Assembly: GCA_033964015.1 (NCBI GenBank)
Contig: CM066919.1
Span: 19,284,146-19,348,145 of the forward strand
Origin: Scolanthus callimorphus
Lineage: Eukaryota > Cnidaria > Anthozoa > Actiniaria > Edwardsiidae
Direction of reading: 5' to 3'
DNA length: 64,000 nucleotides
In this document: positions 34,137 through 45,800 of the stretch, piece by piece
Layout: each line of letters opens with the position of its first letter
Numbering within the stretch: the stretch's first letter is position 1
Position numbers and translations under genes: made by a program
Notes under the pieces: model-generated
Databases searched by the model: none
What the model was told of the DNA's origin: nothing
Seen by the model: the letters and a program-made list of their open reading frames with translations, nothing else

Positions 34137-34524
34137 AGAGCATTTAGTTGTTTTGGAAACGATTGAAAATTTCATTCTTTAAACTCAAAATAATATTCGT
34201 TGTTGGGCGGGGTCTTTGACAAAGATTCTAATATGTGGCCGCAGTGAGCCGTCCTGTAAAGAATGTGCCTAACCTGCAGATGACTATACAAATCATTGTT
34301 ATTCATTGGTTAACAACATAAGTTCATCAAAATTCAGGTGAAAAGTTTAAAACTTGTATTGTTCCTTATTTTTTTAGTCAATGAGTGTCAGTCACATTTT
34401 TATCTTAAAAAACTAACAATCGTAAATTGAAAAAAGTAATAGGAAAAATTGTAATATAATCTAGGGTTATTGGTACAAAATAAAGTTATATAAGTTGTTG
34501 TTGTGTTATATAAAAGGTTCCGAT

Positions 34525-34657
34525 GGAGCGGTTTTCATATGACTGTAATGAAACCAATTGCGAAGTGATTACAACAATTTTTGAATATAATAAAACCTAT
34601 AGGAGTAATTAAAGAGTAATTGCGAATTTCTCACGACAGTCATCTGAAATCCGCTCT
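34525..34657. mobile_element. TIR element with GAGCGG ends (family G)
   Basis: GGAGCGGTTTTCATATGACT on the left and CAGTCATCTGAAATCCGCTC on the right are inverted ends. Related sequence is at 61309-61676, and a single end at 49418-49437. Confidence 0.7.
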
Positions 34658-34659
34658 AT

Positions 34660-36340
34660 CTTGACTCGTGAACTGCATTTTAAAAAGAAACTTTAAAGGG
34701 GTTATGTCCCGTGGTTTCAACAAAATGTAATAAATAAGACCACAGTGATGAATCCTAAATCTTAGAAAGAAAAATGAACTGAAACTTGCATTATATAGCT
34801 ATTCTGACGTAAGATTTAATAGTTTTCGCTATTAAATTTACAAGTTTGACAACTAGCTGTACTTAAGCCTGGTCGGAATTCAAAAATGCCATTTTACAAT
34901 CCAATTTCATCCGCTCCATAACACACGAAAATACTCCAAATTTGCTCTTATCTAGTAGTTGAAAGGTTATTCAAAAAAACTAAGACGATTATTTTGTTCA
35001 TTTCTTGTGAATCTGACTGCATTTAAGCTACCTAAATTAACCCTTAAATCGCGTAAAATCGTGACTGCTACAGTGCCCCTTTAAAGACACTGTATCCGAA
35101 TGGGCGCGACGGATGCCTGGCTTTATAGCCCATGAAAGTCCCAAAGTGATTTCAATCCATGTAAGACAGTTGCACTGAACTGGACCTTTCGACTGAAGCT
35201 GGTTTAAGTGTATGAAGTCATAGAACAGAAAACGTATTGTGGTATTTTGAAAGTTTCTTGTCGTCAGATCGAATATTAATAAAACAATTTCCACACCCAT
35301 CGGACCCCCACCGGACATGTGGTCTTGTTGGATTCAGTGAAGTGAAACTTCCCAAAATTAGATGGCCTTTTAAAATTCTTAAAGGGCAGAAAGCTTATGC
35401 AATTCATTGCTATTTATTGGATATTTATTTCTTGGTGCGTGGGAAAATAAGTTCATCGAAATTTCAGATGATACGTCTTGAAAAAAAATTAAACGTGAAA
35501 ATTATGCATTCGTTCATTGCGTGTCTGTTAATTGAATTTAGCTCTTGGAATTTAGTGAAGTGAAACTTCTCAGAAATAATTGACAATCAGATGGCCCTTT
35601 TAAATTTCTAATGCAGATAATGTTTATAATACATTGCTATTTTTTGGATATTTCTTTCTTGATGCGTCAAAATAAGTTCATCAAAATTCAGATGATGTGT
35701 CTTGAAAATTAAAGTATAAGTAACAAACTTGCAAATTCCTTGTTTGTTGCTATAAAAAAAATACAAATATTATTTAAAAAAAAAATCCTTGTTTGTTCAT
35801 TGCGTGTACAAAACTAAGATCTTGTGGCAAATGTAGAACAAATACTTTTCAAACAAGAGTACATTACGAAGATTTAGGAATATTGTAGTGCTGTTCCCAT
35901 CGGCACCAGAAAAGGGTTTATTTTTAGTAACACATAGTTTCATTGTTTTGTTTGTTTGTTTGCTTGGTTAATAGTTTCCCGTTAGCCGAAGGGTAAAAGA
36001 AGAATAACATGTCCTAAAAGCTGGTTATTTTCAAGTCTCTACTCAACTTTATTGAGAAATAGATACTTTTCGGACGTAAGGGGAGAGACCTAATATGGGA
36101 GATTGTTACATGGACCTTTGATTTTCAGTGCAGACTACGCCAACCAAGGCCACCCAAACAAATCAATTTTTTGCAGACACGCTTCAACTGTTTAATGTTT
36201 ATAAGTTTTAGTTATGTCGACGAGTATAAGTGTAGTATGTCTATACAGATTTTGTATTGTTCAGTAAAAAAATCCTGCATTTTTCAATGGAAATGGGAGC
36301 ATTTGTGTTGCATCTATTGCTCAAATGCACGATGATTCGC
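34660..36340. other. AT-rich stretch upstream of copy 4 without a supported gene
   Basis: Holds two copies of the upstream flank repeat (about 35325-35400 and 35525-35605) and otherwise unremarkable AT-rich sequence. I see no exon with conserved content. Confidence 0.45.
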
Positions 36341-36469
36341 CACTTGGTTAATTTGTAAGAAATTTTGTTTCGCTGGCCTTGGTTGCATTGTCAATAATAA
36401 CATGGTCGATATTTTCAATTGGGACGGGACAGTGGCCAGCGTAGGAGGCTATGCGACAAATAATATTTC

Positions 36470-39045
36470 TTTGTTTTTGTCAACAAAAGCTGGCTCCCAC
36501 GCAGTTTAACTTTAAACGAAGTTGGTTACGTGTCATGTATTCGCGCGTAGTTATTTTGGTAACGACGCGCGAACACCAAACTGCGAAGTTTAAGACGAGC
36601 AACAAAACGAGAGAGATATACCAGGGAAAAGCCTCTGCTAGCAGGGCACATTTTTCCCACCTGATTTTGTCGACAAAGGCTTCTGGCTCCCTACAGAGAG
36701 TACTTAAAAAGGCCCTTTTGTTAAAAAGCAATAATGAAAACCGAACAAGTGCAATAATACTTTGCTCGAGGGCACTCACCGTCTTCGCAAACACGTCCGA
36801 AAATAGAGTAATTGTATGACTTTCCTGATAGCGCTACTGCAACCGTCGTGTTAAAACAACAACAGAAAATTCACACGCGGCCAAATAAACTCTCTTTTCC
36901 TCGCAGTGGAGATCCGAAACCATTTCCATACGTCCTAAAGATTCCAAAAATGTGGCGAAAACAAAGGTGAAGTCACGGCTGAGGGAAAATATTTCAAAAA
37001 CTTTGTCTAACTTGATATACCATTTCAAAAATGATCGCCCTTTTTGTCAAGGGGAGCTTTTTGTGTGCACCTAGAAAACTGTAAAGATGGAGGCAAACAC
37101 TGAGTCGCTAGAATCATGTTGCCAATTCATAGCCCTGTGCCTGAGCATGCATTTACTGCTGACAAACAAACCTTTTGTTAGTTGTTTGTCCAACATTTCA
37201 TGTGGAACCATATTCGGCCTAAAAATCATATCATTTTGGTCAAGAAGCTACTTTCGAGAGTTTGTCAATCTTGATTGACAACCAATACAATACTTCTTGC
37301 AAGACTGGCACATACAAAACAGATAAAACTTTGAGAAAAGGAGTGACTGATTTGAAGGAGACATGAAGTGAAACCTAATTCCCAATCAAAATTTTTAAAT
37401 TAAAAAGCCTTTTCTTGTGCTGGGTGGCACCCTACAGAGACAAGGTTTATTTATCAGGAACAGTAAATATACGTACGCTGGCTATCATAAATACAAAAAG
37501 AACTCATACACTAAAAGTGTCTGAAGTTTTCAGGTGTTTGAAGCTCCATTTTTGGAAACATCTCTTTCCTTGTTACGTGTTCCCCAACCGCTTGCACGTT
37601 TCCCATTTGGAACTAGAACAAAAACAAAGAATTCGAAAAATGTATGTCTCGTTAAATGTTCCGCGGGGTGCACGTCAATCCCCCCTGGCGACTTGACTAC
37701 TTATGATGTCAAGTTAAGGAATCCCTTTGTTAGTTGTTTTGCAAACTTCGTATTTTTCATGACATCACTTAAAACGTGTTTGTGTTTCTATGTGTGGTCA
37801 TCTCAATCCATTAAAACTCATTTAATATGCCTTCACTCTTGTTGTTCTAAATAAGATGGATGGTTTGTGGGATGACTGCAGTGTGAGCTCTGTTACGTTC
37901 GCAATTGGCAACTCAGCCATTGCCTAGGTAGGGGGATTACCCCAAATGAGCAATGCAGTCAATAGCCAATCCCCCCAGAACTGTGGCAGGACTATTTTTG
38001 ATATCTATATATTTTTGATATATATTTGTTTTTGAATTTTATAGCTAAATACATTGACACTTAAATAAAGTTTTTGTATGTATGTTGTATCTATGACTAG
38101 ATTTCAGAATCCTTAGCACCAATGCTCAAGTGAATGCATAAGCTTTATTGATCGGTTACTTGTTTCTATCTTCTCTTGTTGTTTCTAAATTTCACCCTCA
38201 CAATAAAACATCCTTGATTTCATTGATCGTGCATGTCATTCAAAACTTTGTCAATTAAACTTTACATATGATTTCAAAATGATCGCCCTTATTTTGTCGA
38301 GGTGAGCTCGTTGTGTGCACGCAGAGTAAAGAGTGAACAGTCGCTAGATTGTTTCCAATGAATTAATCCCTGTGCCTTGAGCATGCATAGCTAATGCTGA
38401 CAAACAAACCTTTTGTAAGTTGTTTGCCCAACATTTCAAGTATGACCATTTACGGCCTAAGTTAGTTGCGTGTCATTAATGGGTAGTTATTTTTGGTAAA
38501 CTATAAAACAACGCGCAACTACCAAACTGCGAAGACGAGCAACAAAACAAGAGCGAAGTAGGAGGGAAAAGCCTCAGCTACAGCAGGATAACCATTTCCC
38601 TCATTGTATTCCTGACAAAGGCTGGCACCCTACAGAGAATTAAAAGGCCGTTTTGTCAGAGAGCACTAATGAAAAGCGAGCAAGTGCAAAATAACTTTGC
38701 TCGAGGGTACTCGTCCTTGATCGCCCGCCGCGCTCCGCAAACACATCCGAAAATAGAGTAATTGACTTTCCTAAAGCGCTGCTTTTGTGTTAAAACAGCA
38801 ACAAAAAATTCACACGCGGCCAAATAAACTCTTTTCCTAGTTGTGGACACCTGAAACCATTTCCAAAAATGTGGCAACTAGACTAATTATGATGCAAAGC
38901 GATATCTCTTTTGGTTTAGTAATTGTCATGCAAACTTCGTATTTTTCATGACATTCTTCATGACATCACCCAAAACGTGTTTGTGTTCTCTAATACTAGT
39001 GATGGTGATACAAGAGTAACATTTTATGTGTGGTCATCTCACTTC
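36470..39045. repeat. Diverged segmental duplication
   Basis: Three blocks recur in changed order: 36515-36900 matches 38460-38840 (AATTCACACGCGGCCAAATA), 37020-37220 matches 38265-38460 (GCTGACAAACAAACCTTTTG), and 37705-37810 matches 38920-39040 (AAACTTCGTATTTTTCATGA). Open frames are not conserved between the copies, so no gene is called. Confidence 0.65.
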
Positions 39046-39699
39046 ATTACTTATACTGTCTTCTTTAGTGAGAGCAGTGAGATTTAGCTAGAGTTTGATC
39101 ATAATATAGATGCCGTTTATTTGGCTTATTGCTCAGTGGATTTGCTAAAAGGGCCCCTCAACCTGTCCCTAATGGATTGCTTTCTTTTTGCATAAATGAT
39201 TTGAAATACATCACAAACTGAGTGAGATGCAATTAAAGCAAGGGCGAGGTTTTAAAAAGAGGCTAGCTACTCTTGCACGCTCGATATTTGTCGTCCACCG
39301 TGGACAAAAAATAAGTAAAATAGTGAAAACACACGACATTTGCCTGTAATAAGCAAATAATCGGCTTCAGATTAATAGAAAAACCTTTCAAGTGTAAGAC
39401 AAATGCAATTCTACATTTTTTTTTTTGCCTGTTAAATTATCAAGAGGTTGGAATTGGATTGCGATTTGAGCTATTTTCTTCAGTGTCAGAGATATAAAGA
39501 ATTTGGATTCACCGCTAGCGCTGACCCCGATGACAGAGGCTATGCCGAAACATGTTTGCCAAAATTAAATTGCCGTGATTCTAATAAAGTTTATCAGCTT
39601 CCTGCTTTCAAGACCATTTGGAAATATATTGGTCAGAGCTCCTGACTCGTATAGCTTTGCAGAGTGAGAGATTATCCTCGTCCCCAGACTAATTTTGGC

Positions 39700-39905
39700 T
39701 GCGCGCATTCTCGAACCCAGAGCTCCCCGGCTCGTCTCGTCTTTGCGGGGGACAATCTCGTTCCCAGAGCCCTGCATTTTCTGCGCATGCGTCGCCAAAT
39801 TATGGGCTCTGGGAAACTCCACATTTTAGAGCGCGCTGATTGGTCAATTAAAAAGTGCCGAATGATTCCCGATACTGCGCGATCGTCATTAACGAGCACT
39901 GGGAA
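39700..39905. repeat. Dispersed TIR family H copy
   Basis: ATTCTCGAACCCAGAGCTCC at the left, then CTCGTTCCCAGAGCCCTGCA and GCATGCGTCGCCAAATTATG. The right part is a second, related arm ending near GCGCTGATTGGTCAAT. Confidence 0.55.
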
Positions 39906-41319
39906 GTTGGAAGTCATCGGAGACAATAAGTTTATTTAGGAAAAAATCGTATTATATAGCTAGCTAAAAGCTAGGAACCTTTAATGCCGTTGTTACTTTA
40001 GTCACTTTATTGCCGTGTAGTATCGAAATACCTCTGTGGTTACACCAAAACAAAACGAGTGGAGAGGCGGCTGAGCATAACGACAACATAGAATCTAATG
40101 ACGTTGTTTATTATAATATTATCTGATTATTCTGCTTTGTTTATTGTCAACAGAATTCTCATACACAACATGTATAAAAAATGCTTTAGTAAATTTTCTC
40201 AAGGCAATCGACCTTACATACAGTAATCGTACAGTTGTTTATAAAAGGAACTGAGTTTCGTTCATAAGTTCAATCAATGACAATAAGTTATAGGGTTGTT
40301 AGGCAGAAACAATGTAATGAAGACGATAAGAATTCCATCACAAGTACAGCGTTCTTGGTTGTCCAAAAAGTACACAAGATTTTATTAACACAAATCTGCA
40401 AACTGAAGCCACTGGCCACGGCAGCTTCAGGTCAATTTCTCTCAATAGAAAGAGAAAGAATTCTATTCGTAAATTTCTTGCTAATCTCAAATATTTCTCA
40501 GTCATGCCTTTTCGACTTTCCCATCCGCTGTGAAGACCTTGAATCCATTGACCTGTCGTAGACATGTGTTCTATTGATTTGTAGTTTTTTTGGCTGCTCG
40601 AGTTTTCAATTATTTTCAATCCTCGGCAAATTCAGTTCGCACGTTTCCAACATGAACACAGCTTGCACCGCAGGCTCTCAAAATCCTTTGCAAACCATTT
40701 TTTTACAGAAAGTAACTAGCCTGGATTCTTCAAAGGATGATACAAAATGAAACAAGAGACCACAACTTCTTCGAGGAACAGTTTTTAAAATTTCACTTGA
40801 GCATTTCGCAGTGTGCTTGTGTCGTGGAGTTTTCCGTGCCCTTTCCATTTTCGACATTTAGTGGTTTTCAGCCTCGAAGTAACTGCCAAATCCGTTGTTC
40901 TCGTCCGTTTTCTCCTGACCATGAATGAAGCAGTAGTCTCTTTGTCTTTGTAAATGACCTGAGGTAATTTTTCCCTTGATCTATACTTCGGTTAACATAA
41001 AAATCCAACTGTTTCAGTCAACCACAAACTAACCATCTTTTTCGCATGGTGTGCTTTGCATCGCCAAAATAAGTAAGTAGTTGTCTTTTTCCCGCCAAAC
41101 TCAAGACGCTTTTTCAAACATGGCTTTTCCGATATTCTCATCTTCGTATGATTCGTTGTCTAGGTCTTGGTAATAATGTATTGGCTGCTTGTCTGTTTTT
41201 CCGCTGTCATGTCTACGAGTGTGTCCTTCTGATTTGTGTAGCTTATACTAATTTTCGGTGGTGATCGGTGGCTGATCGGATGTTTTTTCCGAGCATGCGC
41301 TCTAAAACCAGTGCTGCCA

Positions 41320-41600
41320 GATTTTGGCAGCAGCCGATGTGGAGTTTCCCAGAGCCCATAATTTGGCGACGCATGCGCAGAAAATGCAGGGCTCTGGGAA
41401 CGAGATTGTGCGGGGGAGGCTCTGGTGACAGCCACTGACGCATGCGCGAGATTTAATACAGAGCCGCTGAGAGAAGACCTTTCGGCGCATGCTCCAACGC
41501 TCAAAATCAACCAATCAGCGACGGCCCTCAAATGGATGTCCCCAGAGCCTCCCCAGCGAGCAGACGAGCTGGGGAGCTCTGGGTACGAGAGGGGCTGCGC
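41320..41600. repeat. Dispersed TIR family H copies, back to back
   Basis: AGAGCCCATAATTTGGCGAC and GCAGGGCTCTGGGAACGAGA are the reverse of the 39700-39905 arm. Then follows a full CACCAGAGCC - GCATGCGC - GGGGAGCTCTGGGTACGAGA unit. Confidence 0.6.
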
Positions 41601-41604
41601 GGCC

Positions 41605-41772
41605 AACCTCGTCCCCAGGGTCTTGTGGGTAATTTTCAAGATGGCGGTTGGTCGAGCACAAGACCCAATTGGGGAGGCTGAGTCACATGACCACTGTTTG
41701 AGGACATGGGAACGAGAGGTTGTCCTTTGTTTCGAAACGGTCATGTGACTCAGTCTCCCCCAGGGTCTTCTC
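41605..41772. repeat. Foldback element with CAGGGTCTT ends
   Basis: CCCAGGGTCTTGTGG on the left with GGAGGCTGAGTCACATGACC, answered by GGTCATGTGACTCAGTCTCC and CCCAGGGTCTTC on the right. A related arm with CGAGAAGACCCTGGTGACGA lies at 42020-42040. Confidence 0.5.
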
Positions 41773-42029
41773 TAAAGACCCATTTATTTGCGAAAGCGTT
41801 TTAACGTTATTTTAGCGTCATTTTTATCATTTTACTATTATTAGTTTATTATTTGTAAGGAATATAATGTAATTTTTTTAATTAGGTACGACCAAGTGCT
41901 CTTGGTACGACGTTGTAATGCGCAGTTGAAAATTTCGTATTGATAACTGCGCACTATAAATGCAATATATTATTATTATTATTATTATTCTACGGAGTCA
42001 ACCGCCATTTTGAAAACGACCGAGAAGAC

Positions 42030-42153
42030 CCTGGTGACGAGGTTGGTGCGCGGCTTGGGGTATGCGCAGCTGTTTCTCTGTGTCAATGGCAGTCACCAGA
42101 GCGTCCCCCGCGAGGTTGCGAACCGGGGAGCTCTGGGTAAGAGAATGCAGAGT
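42030..42153. repeat. Dispersed TIR family H fragment
   Basis: Ends with AACCGGGGAGCTCTGGGTAA after CAGTCACCAGAGCGTCCCCC. Confidence 0.5.
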
Positions 42154-42753
42154 TCTGGTGGTGCGCAAGTTCTACTGATACAAATGCTAGCAATGCGTCG
42201 TTGTGACCCTATCGCGAAAAAATGTACACCCTGCGTAGCAAGCGTTTGCCGTCGGTTTCTTCATCAGAGGTCAGAGAAAATCATAAGTGAATTTGGCGGG
42301 GGAGGAGGGGGGGGGGGGGCTAATTCCTAAAAAATCAGCAAGCCAAGTACCTAGAAAAATTCTTCGGACCTATTTTGCCGCCACTCGAACACCACCCTTC
42401 AAAGACAGCATGAGTGAATTTATAAAAGTTATGCAGAAAATGGAATCCAGGTTGATTAGTAATTTGACGCGATGTGATTGGCCGAATTTTTACTAGTAGC
42501 CCTACTAGTACAGTAGACGAAGTTCCGATCCGTACGTATTGTGAATTGAAACTGTGACGAAACCTACCTCATCTTATACGACGGCTGGTAACTATTGCGC
42601 TATTGCATATTTTGCGAACAAGCCGGTGTTTTAGCATCCGTGTAGTACAATCTACTACCGGTGCATCCACTTCCGGTCCAGCCCCATATGCTTCATTTCC
42701 GGTCATGACTCTGTTGTAGTGACAATGGGTGACGATTGATGAAAACTCCTGAG

Positions 42754-42760
42754 TATAAAA
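42754..42760 (+). promoter_or_regulatory. TATA box of the acidic-cationic secreted protein gene
   Basis: TATAAAA 108 nt before the ATG at 42862, giving a start site near 42785 and a short 5' leader. Supported by position only. Confidence 0.5.
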
Positions 42761-42861
42761 TATGATATGGGGCAATCGTAGACCGCATTTTACAAGGAGA
42801 ATTGAACCAACGACACACGAGAATAAACTGACACGAAGCCAAGCGAAGAGGAATTTCGACC

Positions 42862-45800
42862 ATGAAGGCGGCGTTTATTGTTTTGGTTATTCTTTTTCCT
42901 TTATCGCAAGGTAAGATGATGTTTTAAGGTGAACATAAGGTAGAAATAGGACAGACTAAACATGAACGCCATATGTTACAGTACTGCTGCGCAATCATTC
43001 ACACTCTGCAGACGCCAGAGATCATTCCAACCAAGCTACTTCCAGAGCTAATAAATAGTGTTTTTCCAAAGCAAAACTAATTGTTGAAAAATGCAAGACA
43101 TTATAAAGACATATTGAAGACTTGCAGGGCTTTATCGAGCGAAATTATTGCGAAGGAGCACGCGCTTCTTCGTCCTACCGAACAATATCAGGCATCATAG
43201 TGGAATTGCTCTGCTAAATACCAAGTGCTAAGAAAATCAAACGCTACCCATAGAATCTCTGGAGGTCATTTTCAACATTCCACCACTAATAGAATGTGAC
43301 TCTTTATCTTAAAAACAAACTCATCAAAATTTCGGTCTTGTTGCAAAACACGGCACCAAAAGCTATAAGGCATGACGTCAGCGACTGGGCGCGCGTCGGA
43401 GCGGGGGACACGGTTAAAACAGACAAGGATACTGGAGAATTCCTTTGTTAAATGTACCACACAATACTGCATTAAGCAGTGAAGCTACTCGTGTTAATTT
43501 TTAGTCGAACTAAACTGTTTGGTGGTGTGTGATCGATGCCGGTTTTCTCTTGACCTAGTATTAGGTTATAGGGGATTGATTGATAGATCTGCCGCAGAAC
43601 GTTCTTAGCAATCTTTCATCGGCCTTGACGATCTTGGAAACGCTCAGTACAAAATGTCAACAGACAGGTTTTTTCCGCCATTTCCGTGAAGTGGGGCCTT
43701 TTCCCGTCTCAGCGAAATTCATCGCGCGTTTCCATGATATTTTAGCCCAAAGAGGAAGCTGCACGCTTGGACTCGTTTGAAGTCCTTTTCGATCATATTT
43801 TATCTACCCTCATGGGGTACCAAAGTCTCCAAGCTTGGCTCGCTCATCCTGCCAAGCAGCCTCGATGCTAGAGACTCTGGTAGTCAGGGTGATATTTTTG
43901 TACGCTTCCTTTCGACAATACCCCCATCAAAAATAGCAAGTGACAGGCAAGCGCGCGCGGTTGGATTATAATTTATCCTCATATTTATTTGACCGGGAAA
44001 GTATTTCGTATCATCACAGTGTGTAACCGGAAATGGATCGCTTATCTCTAGTCGATGCCCTATTTCATGTATTTGCGTCGATTGTTTGGTGTGGAAACAA
44101 GCCAACACCAAGCTGAAGGTCTCAATAGGCAGTCCACGACTAAAATCAAACTGTTAAAAGACCATTGTTTCCAGATCAGATAAACGCTGCAAAACCTGCT
44201 GAGCTTGCTAACTTTTACTCTAAAAAGAATTTATACGACTTCGAGTTCAATTTGGAATTTATTTGCACGAGTGGGTTTTTCCAAAAAGTATCAAAATTGC
44301 ACGAGCCGCAAGAACGAGTAAAGTCGTATGATTTCCTTTTAATAATAAATGTAAAAAGGAGTCATTCACAAATCTGCTTACAAACTGAACAAGCCGCACG
44401 CATTTTTTCCTTGATTGAAAGCTGGACCCAAAACCTGACAGTATTTGAGCATGATCAAAAAACAAAGTTTCCATGGTACCAATTATCAATTTTATCAATT
44501 GGTTACGCCGGGAATATAGCTCTATGTTATCAAAATATTTTGTAAATCTATCGAAAGGAAATTTGCATTTTGTTAACCATTTTTACTCTTTGTTACCTAA
44601 AAAACGGCACTGCTTTCGGCGAATCAGAATCCAGAATTTTTTTCAATCATGTGTATTATAGGGAAATAATTACTACGGGAAATTATTTGGAAAATTTGAC
44701 AACTTTTCAAGTGCGACCCCTGCTTTTGTAGTAAATGAAGTCAAGGATCATAGGGTAAAAACTGAATTTCCCATGACACAAAATGGGAAATGGATTTCGC
44801 ATGGATTTCGCATGTTTGTCCATGGGAAAGCCGAACACTTCCATTCTTGTTTCATGGGAAATTCAGGTTTTCCCATGAATGGGTTTATGTAGAAATTTCC
44901 TGTGAATATACAGCAATGATATCTGCATTCTCGTACCCAGAGCTGGGAAGGCTCTGGTGACATCCATTGAGGACCTTTGCTGATTTGAACGTTGGTGCAT
45001 GCGCAGAAAGATCTTTCCCTCAACGGCTCTTTATCAAATCTCGCGCATGCGCCAGTGGCTGTCACCAGAGCTCTGATTTCGAGAATAATGATATCTGCAC
45101 AAAATAATTTTGGCGTTCATTTTTTCGTGGAATACAGCGTTATCACTATGGGAACGACTGGAGAATGAGGAATTCAAGCCTCGGCGTCACTTGAAGAGGA
45201 TCCTCGAGGTCGCGAAAGACAGCGCAGAGGAGTTTCAAGCTCGTCTCCGCCACGATCCGGAGTTTGAGAAGCAGGTCGAGGACCTGCGCAATGGAGCAGT
45301 CAAGGTAATACGAGGAACGTTTAGGGTTAACTTCAAATGAAGTCCAATTCATAAGAAATAAGCAAAATATTAAAGAGGCTGTATCAAGCCGCCATTTTGA
45401 CAGCAAAGCAACAAATACCAAGTCAGAGAAAGCATCCATTTCCATCGGCTGATTTAGAGAATATAGAGCAATTTTCTCGATTGAATTATGAAACTTTGTT
45501 TTCAGATGTTTTTTAGAGATTCCTACACGTAATAGACCTTTTTCCAAAATGGCCGCCGCAAATTCACATGTCTTAAAATTAAGCTGACTGAAAATCAGAC
45601 ACTGGCACTAGAAAGAGCATAATCACATTAGTAATCCTTCAAATTTTCGTTATGCCAAATGCCATGTCGGCCGAGAAAGCAGAGTCTGAAAATTGAAATT
45701 TTTACAGAGATTTGTATGACTGGGGGTATGACGCATACCCCCAGTCATACAAACATCTGTAAATTTTCAAATTTTCAACTTTCGTTTTCTCGGAAGATAT

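Larger units (their letters stand above)
39045..42740. other. Intergenic region rich in dispersed TIR repeats
   Basis: Apart from the repeat fragments listed separately at 39700-39905, 41320-41600, 41605-41772 and 42030-42153, I see a TTATTATTATT microsatellite (41968-41992) and a G-run near 42297-42320. No supported gene. Confidence 0.45.

Noticed and set aside
36451..36819. 122-residue frame on the plus strand, with a 104-residue frame opposite
   Set aside because: The duplicated segment at 38460-38840 does not keep either frame open, so there is no sign of coding constraint.
41160..41744. 194-residue open frame on the minus strand
   Set aside because: It runs through back-to-back family H repeats and shares no conserved content with the other copies of the repeat.
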